Source: Propionimicrobium lymphophilum DSM 4903
Lineage (GTDB): Bacteria; Actinomycetota; Actinomycetes; Propionibacteriales; Propionibacteriaceae
DNA length: 46,508 nt
Assembly: GCF_000423485.1 (NCBI RefSeq)
Contig: NZ_AUIB01000012.1
Span: 1 to 46,508, forward strand
Reading direction: 5' to 3'
In this document: one piece after another, positions 1 to 7,608 of the stretch
How the letters are laid out: every line of letters starts with the position of its first letter
How positions within the stretch are numbered: position 1 is the first letter of the stretch
Notes under the pieces: model-generated
What the model was told of the DNA's origin: nothing
Databases searched by the model: none
The model's input: the letters and a program-made list of their open reading frames with translations, nothing else
Made by a program: the position numbers and the translations under genes

Positions 1-390
1 CCCGCCGCATCTAGGGCACGAACCAAACTGCTAAACCTTGTCCGTGAGGCAATAACACGGTTTGGGGTCGATGAGTACGAGCTGGTTAGCCAATACGCCC
101 GCCTAGATGAGCAAGGCAGACCCCTAATCGATAAGGAAGGCACGTTTTCGCTAGCCGATGAAGCTAAAACAGCAGAGTTTTTCACAACCCACCAACAGCT
201 ACTCGATACTCCCGCCGAGGTAGAAGGCCCCACATACGAAGGCCACCTCAAAGACCTAAAAGACATGCTCGATACATACGATGAAAAGCTATCTGGAACC
301 AAAGCGCAAGCCTACGATTGCCTCTATGAGGCTGTAGCCGAAGCAATCAAAAAAACCGACGAGACCATTAGCAAACCAAATCGTTCCTAA
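1..390 (+). CDS. C-terminal part of an unidentified phage protein (5' end outside window)
   Basis: An open frame runs from the first base to a TAA at 388-390 and gives 129 residues. The protein is acidic and helical-looking, with a recognisable coding pattern and no internal stop. It lies about 160 bases before a holin and an endolysin on the same strand, the place where Gram-positive phages carry short tail-associated proteins, some of the DUF1617 type. I see no motif that fixes a function. The phage assignment rests on position only. The start lies upstream of the window. Confidence 0.6.
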   Translation, partial: PAASRARTKLLNLVREAITRFGVDEYELVSQYARLDEQGRPLIDKEGTFSLADEAKTAEFFTTHQQLLDTPAEVEGPTYEGHLKDLKDMLDTYDEKLSGTKAQAYDCLYEAVAEAIKKTDETISKPNRS

Positions 391-550
391 AGTTCCCCCT
401 CGATACTCATACAGGCTAAAGGCCTACCTGTTTAATTCATGCCCGCCAGCAGGTGGGCATTTTTCTTTAACACCCACCACACGTTTCGTTTAAGGGCCGG
501 TGGCTGTTTTCGTTTCCCTAAATTTTATTTTGAAAGGACTTGCTTGCGAC

Positions 551-1114
551 ATGAACATCAAAGTCATCTGGGCCACCATACAGGCCGCCATCACCGCAAC
601 GGGTGCTTGGCTAGGAGCCTTCCTGGGCGGAGCAGACTCCCTGCTATACGCCATCGTCGCGTTCACCATCATCGACTATCTAACTGGCGTGCTCGCAGCA
701 ATAAACGCCCACCGACTCAGCTCCTCGGTTGGGTTTAGAGGCATCGCCCGCAAAATCCTCATCTTCACGCTCATCGGCCTAGCCCAACTGCTGGACGTGC
801 ATGTTCTTGGCACACCCGGAGTCTTGAGAACCGCCACGATCTTCTTCTACCTATCCAATGAAGGCATCAGTGTCCTGGAAAATGCTGCACTGTTAGGTCT
901 GCCGATCTCGAACGGGCTGCGGCGTGCGCTAGATGTGATCAAACAACGCGGCGAGGCGCAGCCAAACAATGCTGATACTGCCGGCAGTGGGTCTAGCGAT
1001 CTAGCAACTGACACGATGGGCGTGGACTATCCGATACCCGAACCTTTCCCGGGCACCAACAGATCAGGCTACCGACCACGTCACGCCAGCCCCGAAAAAT
1101 CGGAGCAATCATGA
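551..1114 (+). CDS. Phage holin, Holin_4/TcdE-like family
   Basis: Membrane protein of 187 residues that would form the inner-membrane lesion letting the endolysin at 1301 reach the wall. Three hydrophobic segments are visible, at about residues 10-40, 65-90 and 95-120. The stretch containing FTIIDYLTGVLAA and the later FLSNEGIS-like motif (here YLSNEGISVLENAALLG) are typical of the phage holin/toxin-secretion family. The last 50 residues are hydrophilic and rich in Pro, Ser and Arg. ATG 551 is chosen because AAAGGA lies at 532-537, although the gap of about 13 bases is long; the in-frame ATG at 500 has no ribosome site. The stop overlaps the next start as ATGA. Confidence 0.85.
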   Translation: MNIKVIWATIQAAITATGAWLGAFLGGADSLLYAIVAFTIIDYLTGVLAAINAHRLSSSVGFRGIARKILIFTLIGLAQLLDVHVLGTPGVLRTATIFFYLSNEGISVLENAALLGLPISNGLRRALDVIKQRGEAQPNNADTAGSGSSDLATDTMGVDYPIPEPFPGTNRSGYRPRHASPEKSEQS

Positions 1115-1269
1115 AAACCCGACTGGCAACACTGGCTAAAACACTTGCACTCATCGCAGCTTTAGCGGCCTTTATCGCAGGGATCTGGCTAATGCTCTGG
1201 CTCATCCTCTCCTGGGTGCTGGCCCCGTTGATTTATCTGCTTGCACTGCTTGCTTACACGATTCCATAA
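1111..1269 (+). CDS. Small membrane protein of the lysis cassette (possible second holin or holin regulator)
   Basis: ATG 1111 overlaps the holin stop (ATGA) and a 52-residue frame ends at TAA 1267-1269. After a short basic start (MKTRLATLAK) it is almost wholly hydrophobic, with two likely membrane helices at about residues 11-30 and 32-50. Translational coupling to the holin and position directly before the endolysin suggest a second holin, antiholin or pinholin, but no family motif confirms this. It is a real gene candidate because of the coupling and the clean membrane profile, though short hydrophobic frames can arise by chance. Confidence 0.6.
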   Translation: MKTRLATLAKTLALIAALAAFIAGIWLMLWLILSWVLAPLIYLLALLAYTIP

Positions 1270-1300
1270 ACACCCAACCTAAAACTTCGGAGAACACCTT

Positions 1301-2125
1301 ATGAAGAACTGGAACAGCCTCGATGCTGACATCAACCTGCTACTCGAGTGCCACTACACCAAAGGACGGCAAGGCAGGACAATCGACAAGATCGTGCTGC
1401 ATCACAACGCCGGAAACTTGAGTGTTCGTGGCTGCTTTGAAACCTGGCAAACACGCCAAGCATCCGCCCACTATCAAGTACAGTCCGACGGGATAATCGG
1501 CCAGTTAGTGTGGGACGGTGATACGGCCTGGCACGCCGGCAACTGGGAAGCGAACCTCACCAGCATCGGTATCGAACACGCCGACGCCAGCAGCAACCCG
1601 TGGCGGATCTCGCAGGCTTGCCTAGAAAACGGGGCACACCTCGTCGCAGCACTCTGCGTCTATTACAGGCTCGGCCGACCCGAGTGGGGACGCAACGTCT
1701 ACGGCCACAACCACTTCAGCCCAACCGAATGCCCAGCCTCCATCGCCGGTTCTCAGCGAGCAGCCTACATGGCGCGTGCCCAGTACTGGTACGACCACAT
1801 GACCGGCAGCGCACCCGCCCCGGCATCCGCGAAGCCCGCACCTTCCACGCCGAACATCGACGCGCTCGCCGACGCCGTGATCCGTGGGGACTACGGCAAT
1901 GGTGAAGAGCGTAAGCGCCGCCTCGGTTCCAACTATGCGGCTGTCCAGAAGCGAGTTAACGAGAAACTCGCCGGACGTGCACCGGCCAAGCTTGGGCCGA
2001 ACATCGACACCCTTGCCGACGCCGTGATCCGTGGCGAGTACGGCAACGGTGAGGAACGCAAACGCCGTCTCGGAAACCTCTACAGCGCGGTGCAAGCGCG
2101 AGTGAACGCCAAGCTCGGCTACTAA
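1301..2125 (+). CDS. Phage endolysin: N-acetylmuramoyl-L-alanine amidase with two CW_7 repeats
   Basis: Cuts the bond between MurNAc and L-Ala in peptidoglycan at the end of the lytic cycle. Of 274 residues, about 25-165 form an Amidase_2 domain. The zinc ligands are H34 (in IVLHHNAG), H136 (YGHNHFSP) and C144 (TECPA), with the eight-residue H-to-C spacing seen in T7 lysozyme. Two near-identical C-terminal units at about 184-223 and 232-274 (core ALADAVIRGDYGNGEERKRR and its copy) match the Cpl-7/CW_7 cell-wall-binding repeat; their DNA forms an imperfect direct repeat at about 1849-1970 and 1997-2120. GGAG at 1289-1292 sits eight bases before ATG. A strong terminator follows, so this ends the late lysis unit. 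There is no signal peptide, consistent with holin-dependent release. Confidence 0.95.
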   Translation: MKNWNSLDADINLLLECHYTKGRQGRTIDKIVLHHNAGNLSVRGCFETWQTRQASAHYQVQSDGIIGQLVWDGDTAWHAGNWEANLTSIGIEHADASSNPWRISQACLENGAHLVAALCVYYRLGRPEWGRNVYGHNHFSPTECPASIAGSQRAAYMARAQYWYDHMTGSAPAPASAKPAPSTPNIDALADAVIRGDYGNGEERKRRLGSNYAAVQKRVNEKLAGRAPAKLGPNIDTLADAVIRGEYGNGEERKRRLGNLYSAVQARVNAKLGY

Positions 2126-2151
2126 ACCGACACGCCCCTGTGGCGTATTGA

Positions 2152-2210
2152 AGCCCCGTCATCACTGTGACTTCCCAACTTTCGGGGAGCCGGTGGTGAC
2201 GGGGCTTTTC
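2152..2210 (+). terminator. Rho-independent terminator after the endolysin
   Basis: Arm AGCCCCGTCATCAC (2152-2165) pairs with GTGGTGACGGGGCT (2193-2206) with one G-T wobble, and is followed by TTTTC. The 27-base loop could hold further pairing. It ends the lysis genes and separates them from the recombinase cluster. Confidence 0.85.
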
Positions 2211-2277
2211 GTCATTTTACGGGCGGATTTAACACATACGGGTTTGTCGGCAGTGGGGTGAAGGGAGTGACCCCACT

Positions 2278-2661
2278 GTGAAGAACATTGAAGAAGAACG
2301 TATCCGTAACCTGCGCACAGCAGGCTGGGGGTATAAAGCGATTGCCGAGTTTTGCGCCCTGACCCGTGACCAGGTCCGTTCATACTGCACCAGCCGAAAT
2401 CTCGAGGCCGGTTCAGTGGTGGTTCAGCGGGTGTGCCGCTGGTGTGCCAGCCCTATTCGGGGAGGTGTTCGGGCTCGGTTTTGCTCGCCCGCCTGCAGGC
2501 ATAAAGCGTGGCGGCACCGACAGAAAACCGAGCCTGTGCGTCAGCGATCCTGCGTTCACTGCGGGCACCGTTTCGTGATCGTGGATAAACCGGGCCAAAA
2601 GTACTGCTGTCACGCCTGTTATGTGCGTGCTCGATTCGGCACGCGTGGCGGACGACCATGA
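2278..2661 (+). CDS. HTH plus double zinc-finger DNA-binding protein of a recombinase module
   Basis: A 127-residue protein. Residues about 5-42 (RIRNLRTAGWGYKAIAEFCA onward) look like a helix-turn-helix of the kind seen in sigma-factor and transposase N-termini. Two zinc sites follow: C53-x2-C56...C69-x3-C73 and C92-x2-C95...C110/C111...C114. Arg-rich segments lie between them. GTG 2278 has GGGAG at 2263-2267, ten bases upstream. Small proteins of this layout travel next to large serine recombinases in Gram-positive mobile elements. The role is inferred as regulation of the element or help to the recombinases (a directionality factor is possible), not shown. The end overlaps the next start as ATGA. 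Confidence 0.7.
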   Translation: MKNIEEERIRNLRTAGWGYKAIAEFCALTRDQVRSYCTSRNLEAGSVVVQRVCRWCASPIRGGVRARFCSPACRHKAWRHRQKTEPVRQRSCVHCGHRFVIVDKPGQKYCCHACYVRARFGTRGGRP

Positions 2662-2867
2662 GCACGCTCGCCGCTCGGGTTGATCAGATGACACAGCCTG
2701 AGGTGTTCGCCCGTGAACTCGCCTTCATCACGGACGCTCACACGTTGAGCGTGCTGGCGGGTCGGGGCGTGCTGACTTCAGCTGAGTATCGGCGTGCTTA
2801 CCGGCTGTTGTGCCAGGCGTGGACGCCGATCTATCAACCACAGATTGTGGGCGAAACGACTGGATAA
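2658..2867 (+). CDS. Small SHOCT-like protein of the recombinase module
   Basis: A 69-residue protein translationally coupled (ATGA) to the zinc-finger gene. The core, from FARELAFITDAHTLSVLAGR to about residue 58, resembles the short SHOCT-like helical domain in small proteins found just upstream of serine recombinases in clostridial and actinobacterial integrative elements. The family is associated with oligomerisation or protein contacts. There is no catalytic motif and no membrane segment. Function in integration or excision is inferred from constant association and coupling. Confidence 0.6.
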   Translation: MSTLAARVDQMTQPEVFARELAFITDAHTLSVLAGRGVLTSAEYRRAYRLLCQAWTPIYQPQIVGETTG

Positions 2868-2913
2868 ACACCTGGTTTAGAGCGTGTATAGACCTAACGC
2901 GAAAGGAGAAAAC

Positions 2914-4164
2914 GTGGCACAGGTTAGTGTGGTGACACCAGTTCGGCCTCCTGCCCCGAAGCTGGTCAACGTGGCGGCATACGCGAGGGTCTCAACCAAC
3001 GGCACAGAGCAGTTAGCATCCCTATCGGCGCAAGTGTCGTATTATTCGCGCCTGATCCAGTCCACACCCGGATGGGCCTATGCGGGCGTGTTCACCGATG
3101 AGGGTATTACTGGCACGTCAACAAAATCCAGACAAGGCCTGGCCGACCTGATGGGCGCAGCCAGGGGCGGGGGTGTCGATATTGTGTTGTGTAAATCAAT
3201 CTCACGCCTGGCCCGCAACACTGTCGACCTTCTCGCTACGGTCCGTGAGCTCAAAGACCTTGGCGTTGCAGTGCGATTCGAGCGGGAACGTATCGACACC
3301 CTTAGCGCTGACGGGGAACTGCTGTTAACCTTGCTGGCCTCGTTCGCCCAAGAAGAATCGCGTTCACTATCCCAGAACGTGAAATGGGCAATCCGCAACC
3401 GATACAAGAACGGGGGCACGAACTCCTTCGTTGTCTATGGATACAAATGGGCAGACGGTGAGTTCACGATCGTCGAAGAAGAAGCCAAGATTGTGCGCTT
3501 ACTGTTTGCCAATTATCTCGATGGGATCAGCCCGGAGAAAACAGCGACGATGCTCAATGCTGAAGGTAAACGCTCTCGGGGTGGGGGACGGTTCTACGGG
3601 TCCGTGTTTCGTCGCATGCTCGAAAACGAGCGCTACAAGGGCTGCCAAATGCTACAGAAAATGTACCGCCCCACAATCCAAGCACCCACAAGTGCCCTCA
3701 ACGACGGACAGCTGCCGCGATACTGGGTCGATCAAGCCCTCCCACCAATCATCGATAAGTCTGTGTTTGACGCGGTGCAAGCAGAAATCGCCTATCGGCG
3801 CGAGATTGGTCCGGCGGCGACCCCGTCAAAGAACACGGGCGTATTCACCGGGCGGATCTGCTGCGGCGCGTGCGGGAAGAACTATCAACGCAAAACCCGC
3901 ACCTACAAGTCTGGAACCTCATACAAGTTCTGGCGCTGCTGGAGTGCCTGCACCGGGAACGGAAACCCTTGTAGGGGGCACAACCTACGCGAAACACTCC
4001 TCGAACACGCCTGCGCAGACGTGCTCGGCACCCAAAGTTTCGACCCCGTCCAGGTTGGCGAGCAGGTCGTGATGATTGAAGCCTTTCCGCACCAGCTCAC
4101 ATTCCACCTTGCGGATGGAACTATGACGCCGGTGGGCTTAACCAGTGAGGGGAGGTTGGCATGA
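2914..4164 (+). CDS. Serine recombinase 1 (large-serine-recombinase type, short C-terminus)
   Basis: Site-specific DNA recombinase of 416 residues. The N-terminal resolvase domain carries the catalytic Ser27 in AAYARVST, then SRLARNTVDLL and AQEESRSLSQNVKWA. The central recombinase domain spans roughly 170-300 and the zinc ribbon about 305-370 (CCGACGKNYQRK...WRCWSACTGNGNPC). Unlike its partner it has no long coiled-coil insertion and ends soon after the ribbon. GTG 2914 is chosen because AAGGAG (2903-2908) lies five bases upstream; the in-frame GTG at 2884 has no such site. The stop overlaps the start of recombinase 2 (ATGA), so the two are probably made in similar amounts and may act together. 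Confidence 0.9.
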   Translation: MAQVSVVTPVRPPAPKLVNVAAYARVSTNGTEQLASLSAQVSYYSRLIQSTPGWAYAGVFTDEGITGTSTKSRQGLADLMGAARGGGVDIVLCKSISRLARNTVDLLATVRELKDLGVAVRFERERIDTLSADGELLLTLLASFAQEESRSLSQNVKWAIRNRYKNGGTNSFVVYGYKWADGEFTIVEEEAKIVRLLFANYLDGISPEKTATMLNAEGKRSRGGGRFYGSVFRRMLENERYKGCQMLQKMYRPTIQAPTSALNDGQLPRYWVDQALPPIIDKSVFDAVQAEIAYRREIGPAATPSKNTGVFTGRICCGACGKNYQRKTRTYKSGTSYKFWRCWSACTGNGNPCRGHNLRETLLEHACADVLGTQSFDPVQVGEQVVMIEAFPHQLTFHLADGTMTPVGLTSEGRLA

Positions 4165-5738
4165 GTCGCACGGTCACTGCGATACCTGCGACCAAGAAGG
4201 TTCGATCTGCCGCAGCCTCATCTGGGGTACCGGCACGCAGGCGGGTGGCGGCGTATGCGCGAGTTTCCACCGAGATGGAAGAACAAACCTCCTCGTATGA
4301 GGCGCAGATCGACTACTACACCACCTACATTCGCTCCCGTTCTGATTGGCAGTTCGCGGGAATGTATTCCGATGAGGGCATCTCTGGCACTTCTATGAAG
4401 CGCCGTGAGGGATTCCAAACCATGATCGATGACGCCCTGGCAGGCAAAATCGATCTGATCCTCACCAAATCCGTGTCCCGGTTTGCACGCAACACCGTCG
4501 ACTCGCTCACTACCGTGCGCAAGCTCAAGGATGCAGGCGTTGAGGTTTATTTTGAGAAGGAGAATATTTACACCTTTGACGCCAAAGGCGAGCTATTGAT
4601 CACGATCATGAGTTCACTGGCGCAAGAAGAATCCCGCTCCATCTCTGAGAACGTCACCTGGGGACACAGGAAGCGTTTTGCCGATGGGAAAGTCATGGTT
4701 CCCTACAAATCCCTACTCGGATATAAGAAAGGCGAGGAGGGCAGTCTCGTCATTGACGAAACCCAGGCTCCGACCGTCAGGCTGATCTACCAGCTCTTCC
4801 TTGACGGGATGGCTATCAGCGAGATCAAAACCGAACTTGCTGCCCGCAAGATTCTCACCCCGCGTGGGAAAGAAGTGTGGTCAACGTCGACAGTGCGCTC
4901 CATCCTGTCGAATGAAAAATACAAGGGCGATGCCCTGCTTCAAAAGACGTTCACCACCGATTTCCTTACTAAGAAGATGAAGGTCAACGAGGGTGAAGTA
5001 CCCCAATACTATGTATCAGGTAATCACGAGCCGATTATTGCTCCGCGTATCTGGGATCAGGTGCAATACGAACTCACCACCCGCCATGCCAACATATCGT
5101 CAGCGAAAGTCGGGTTGTTCTCCACCCGGCTCAAATGCTTTCAGTGTGGGGCGTGGTATGGGCGTAAAACGTGGGCATCGAACACGAAATACAAATGCAC
5201 AGTATGGCAATGCAACCACAAATACACAGGCGAACACCCTTGCAGCAGCGCGAATGTGAAGGACGAACATATCAAGAACGCCTTCCTCCAAGCACTCAAC
5301 CAACTGATCGCCCGCCACCGGTACGAAAGCCAGCTATCGCAGATTCTTGTCGACATGTTTGATGCGAGCCGGTTGGAAGAACAAGCCGCCGCCTGCCAGG
5401 CAAAACTTGCGGAACTCACTGAGCAGATCGAGGCGCTGATTGCGGAAAACCAGCGGTGTGCGCTCGACCAGGACGCCTACCAAGCCCGCTACACCGAACT
5501 CGATACTACCTACCGTAAGACACTCGCACGCAAAACAAGCCTGGAAGCCGACATCACAGCAAAGACAGCCAAACATGCGGCCGTGACTACAGCCCTAGGC
5601 GATCTGGCGGGTGAACCGGTGAGCGAGTTCCGCCCCTCACAGTGGAGCGCACTCATCGATCACGCCATCGTAGGCGAGGATACGATCCGGTTCGTGTTCC
5701 GCACCGGTGAACAGGTGAGTATTGCCCTGAAAGGTTGA
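4161..5738 (+). CDS. Serine recombinase 2 (large serine recombinase with coiled coil)
   Basis: A 525-residue integrase-like enzyme. It has catalytic Ser36 in AAYARVST, SRFARNTVDSL and AQEESRSISENVTWG. The recombinase domain lies at about 185-310 and the zinc ribbon at about 320-375 (LKCFQCGAWYGRK...VWQCNHKYTGEHPC). A long Gln/Glu/Ala-rich coiled coil follows at about 390-480 (DASRLEEQAAACQAKLAELT), the element that in characterised large serine integrases governs synapsis and directionality. It has the full length of the family. It ends the mobile module; the iron-transport operon starts 85 bases later, so an attachment site may lie between or further right. The pair with recombinase 1 suggests a two-protein recombination system. 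Confidence 0.92.
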   Translation: MSRTVTAIPATKKVRSAAASSGVPARRRVAAYARVSTEMEEQTSSYEAQIDYYTTYIRSRSDWQFAGMYSDEGISGTSMKRREGFQTMIDDALAGKIDLILTKSVSRFARNTVDSLTTVRKLKDAGVEVYFEKENIYTFDAKGELLITIMSSLAQEESRSISENVTWGHRKRFADGKVMVPYKSLLGYKKGEEGSLVIDETQAPTVRLIYQLFLDGMAISEIKTELAARKILTPRGKEVWSTSTVRSILSNEKYKGDALLQKTFTTDFLTKKMKVNEGEVPQYYVSGNHEPIIAPRIWDQVQYELTTRHANISSAKVGLFSTRLKCFQCGAWYGRKTWASNTKYKCTVWQCNHKYTGEHPCSSANVKDEHIKNAFLQALNQLIARHRYESQLSQILVDMFDASRLEEQAAACQAKLAELTEQIEALIAENQRCALDQDAYQARYTELDTTYRKTLARKTSLEADITAKTAKHAAVTTALGDLAGEPVSEFRPSQWSALIDHAIVGEDTIRFVFRTGEQVSIALKG

Positions 5739-5783
5739 TGCTCATACCAGTTGACGTGCACGGTTAGGTAAACCTCCCAGATA

Positions 5784-5807
5784 TTAGATAAGGTTAGCCT
5801 TATCTAA
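5784..5807 (+). promoter_or_regulatory. DtxR/IdeR-type iron box upstream of the transporter operon
   Basis: Ten-base arms TTAGATAAGG (5784-5793) and CCTTATCTAA (5798-5807) are perfect inverted repeats around TTAG. The 19 bases at 5789-5807 match the DtxR/IdeR consensus TTAGGTTAGCCTAACCTAA at 16 positions. The site ends 16 bases before the first start codon and overlaps where a promoter and transcription start would lie, which fits repression by metal-loaded DtxR when iron is plentiful. A further GGTTAGGTAAACC at 5762-5774 may be a weak second half-site. The DtxR gene is not in the window. Confidence 0.8.
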
Positions 5808-5823
5808 TAAGGATGGTGTTTAC

Positions 5824-7608
5824 GTGGACGATGTAATGGATCAGGTTGTTGACGGTGAGTATGGGTCGGCGAAGGAAAAATCTGTCGCTGGCCAGAACGC
5901 GATCCGTCAGCTATCGCAGCCGGTGAAAGGCAAACTGTTCGTCGCGCAGGTCTTAGCGTTCGCCTCTGGTGTGCTGGCTATCGCACCTTATGTGGCTTTG
6001 GTGGAGCTTGGCAGAGAACTTATGCAAGACCGGGTGGACCCGGCGCGGGTGAACTGGATCGTGATGCTCCTCGTCAGCGCATACATGGCCCGGTTGACCT
6101 TATATTTTGTTGCATTGGGCGTGACGCATTTTATTGACCTGTCGTTGCGTAATCAGATGCGCCGCCAGATTGCCGCCCGCATGTCGACTGCTCCGCTGTC
6201 GTGGTTTACCCGCGAGGGTGAGGGTAAGATCCGCAAGACCATTCAGGATGATACGGCCACGGTGCACACAGTGATCGCGCACGGGCCGATCGAGAAACTG
6301 AACGCGATCGTATCCCCGCTCGCCTTGTTGACCTATGCGTTTGTGGTGGATTGGCGGCTCGCTCTGCTGTCGATTGCGACGATTCCGATTTATGTGGGCA
6401 TGTATGGCATGTCGATGCGTGGGATGAATGAGAAGACCGCGCAAATGGATACCAAGCTCGCTCAGGTTTCGGCAACGATGGCCGAGTTTGTTGCCGGTAT
6501 CTCAGTGGTGAAAGCGTTCGGCAAGGTCGGCCAAGCACATAAAGCCTATTTAGATGCGGCTAACGAGTTTTCTAAGTTCTACCGGGCGTGGTGTATGCCG
6601 CTGGTGTCGATGTCGGTCGCCTCATTTTCGTGGGTGTCGATCCCGGTGTTGTTGATCGTGAACCTTGGCGGGGGCGCGTTGATGATGAACGCCGGTTGGG
6701 TGAGCATCTACGAGGTGATAACGACGACGTTGATCGCCTTGGTGCTGCCGGGAGCGTTGATGGCAGTCGCAACCATCGCCTGGTCGTACCAGCTCGCAGG
6801 GTCTGCGGCAGTGAGGCTGGTGAACGTCATGGAGCTACCGGCGTTGAGTCAGCCCGATGCGCCACAGACACCAAAGGGTCATGATATTGAGATTCGGGGT
6901 GTGTCGTATGCCTATGATGACACCCAGGCATTAGACGAGGTGAGCCTGAGCATTCCGGCAGGCACGGTGACCGCGCTGGTTGGCCCGTCGGGTGCGGGGA
7001 AGTCGACGTTGGCGAGTTTGATTGCCCGCTTTGATGACCCGGACGCTGGCACGATCACCATCGGCGGGGTTGATCTAAAGAGCATTTCCCAGGATGTGTT
7101 GTATTCGACGGTCGCATTCGTCCTGCAAGATGCACAGCTTATTCGCGACACCATTCGAAACAACATCGCTCTTGGCGCGCCAGACGCAACCTTGGATCAG
7201 GTGCGGCAGGCGGCGCGGGCAGCGCAGATCGACGAGTTCATCATGAGCCTGCCAGATGGTTACGACACCGTGTTGGGGGAGGATACCCACGTTTCGGGCG
7301 GGCAGGCAGCCCGTATCGCGATCGCCCGGGCGCTCATGGTTGATGCCCCAGTGTTGGTGCTGGACGAGGCGACGGCGATGGCGGACCCGGAATCGGAATC
7401 GAAAATCCAACAAGCTCTCTCGACTCTTGCCAAAGGCAGAACCGTGATTGTGATCGCCCACCGACTGGCCTCGATCAGAGGGGCAGACCAAATCGTCGTC
7501 ATGGAACGCGGGCGCATTGCTGTGGTCGGTAAACACGACGAGCTGTTGGGTAATGCGCACTATCAGACACTTCTTGCCCAAGGTGCATGCGAGGAGATGA
7601 CACGATGA
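5824..7608 (+). CDS. ABC half transporter 1 (IrtA/YbtP-like, membrane domain plus ATPase)
   Basis: A 594-residue fusion of a six-helix exporter-fold membrane domain (about 30-330) and an ATPase domain. Walker A is GPSGAGKS (387-394), the signature VSGGQ (490-494), Walker B VLVLDE (510-515), and the H-loop His is 546. The signature and the D-loop (ATAMADPE instead of the usual ATSALD) depart from consensus, so this subunit probably forms an asymmetric dimer with the next gene. Such pairs include the siderophore importers IrtAB and YbtPQ as well as drug exporters. The iron box and ECF neighbours favour iron-chelate or heme uptake. It lacks the N-terminal flavin domain of mycobacterial IrtA. GTG 5824 has AAGGA (5809-5813) ten bases upstream; the stop overlaps the next ATG. 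Confidence 0.85.
   Translation: MDDVMDQVVDGEYGSAKEKSVAGQNAIRQLSQPVKGKLFVAQVLAFASGVLAIAPYVALVELGRELMQDRVDPARVNWIVMLLVSAYMARLTLYFVALGVTHFIDLSLRNQMRRQIAARMSTAPLSWFTREGEGKIRKTIQDDTATVHTVIAHGPIEKLNAIVSPLALLTYAFVVDWRLALLSIATIPIYVGMYGMSMRGMNEKTAQMDTKLAQVSATMAEFVAGISVVKAFGKVGQAHKAYLDAANEFSKFYRAWCMPLVSMSVASFSWVSIPVLLIVNLGGGALMMNAGWVSIYEVITTTLIALVLPGALMAVATIAWSYQLAGSAAVRLVNVMELPALSQPDAPQTPKGHDIEIRGVSYAYDDTQALDEVSLSIPAGTVTALVGPSGAGKSTLASLIARFDDPDAGTITIGGVDLKSISQDVLYSTVAFVLQDAQLIRDTIRNNIALGAPDATLDQVRQAARAAQIDEFIMSLPDGYDTVLGEDTHVSGGQAARIAIARALMVDAPVLVLDEATAMADPESESKIQQALSTLAKGRTVIVIAHRLASIRGADQIVVMERGRIAVVGKHDELLGNAHYQTLLAQGACEEMTR

Noticed and set aside
1622-2095. Long open frame opposite the endolysin
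   Set aside because: It is a shadow of the GC-rich amidase gene on the other strand, with no ribosome site and no recognisable protein.
5751-5790. Sigma-70 type promoter for the iron operon
   Set aside because: TTGACG at 5751 has no -10 at a normal distance; the promoter probably overlaps the iron box but cannot be fixed.
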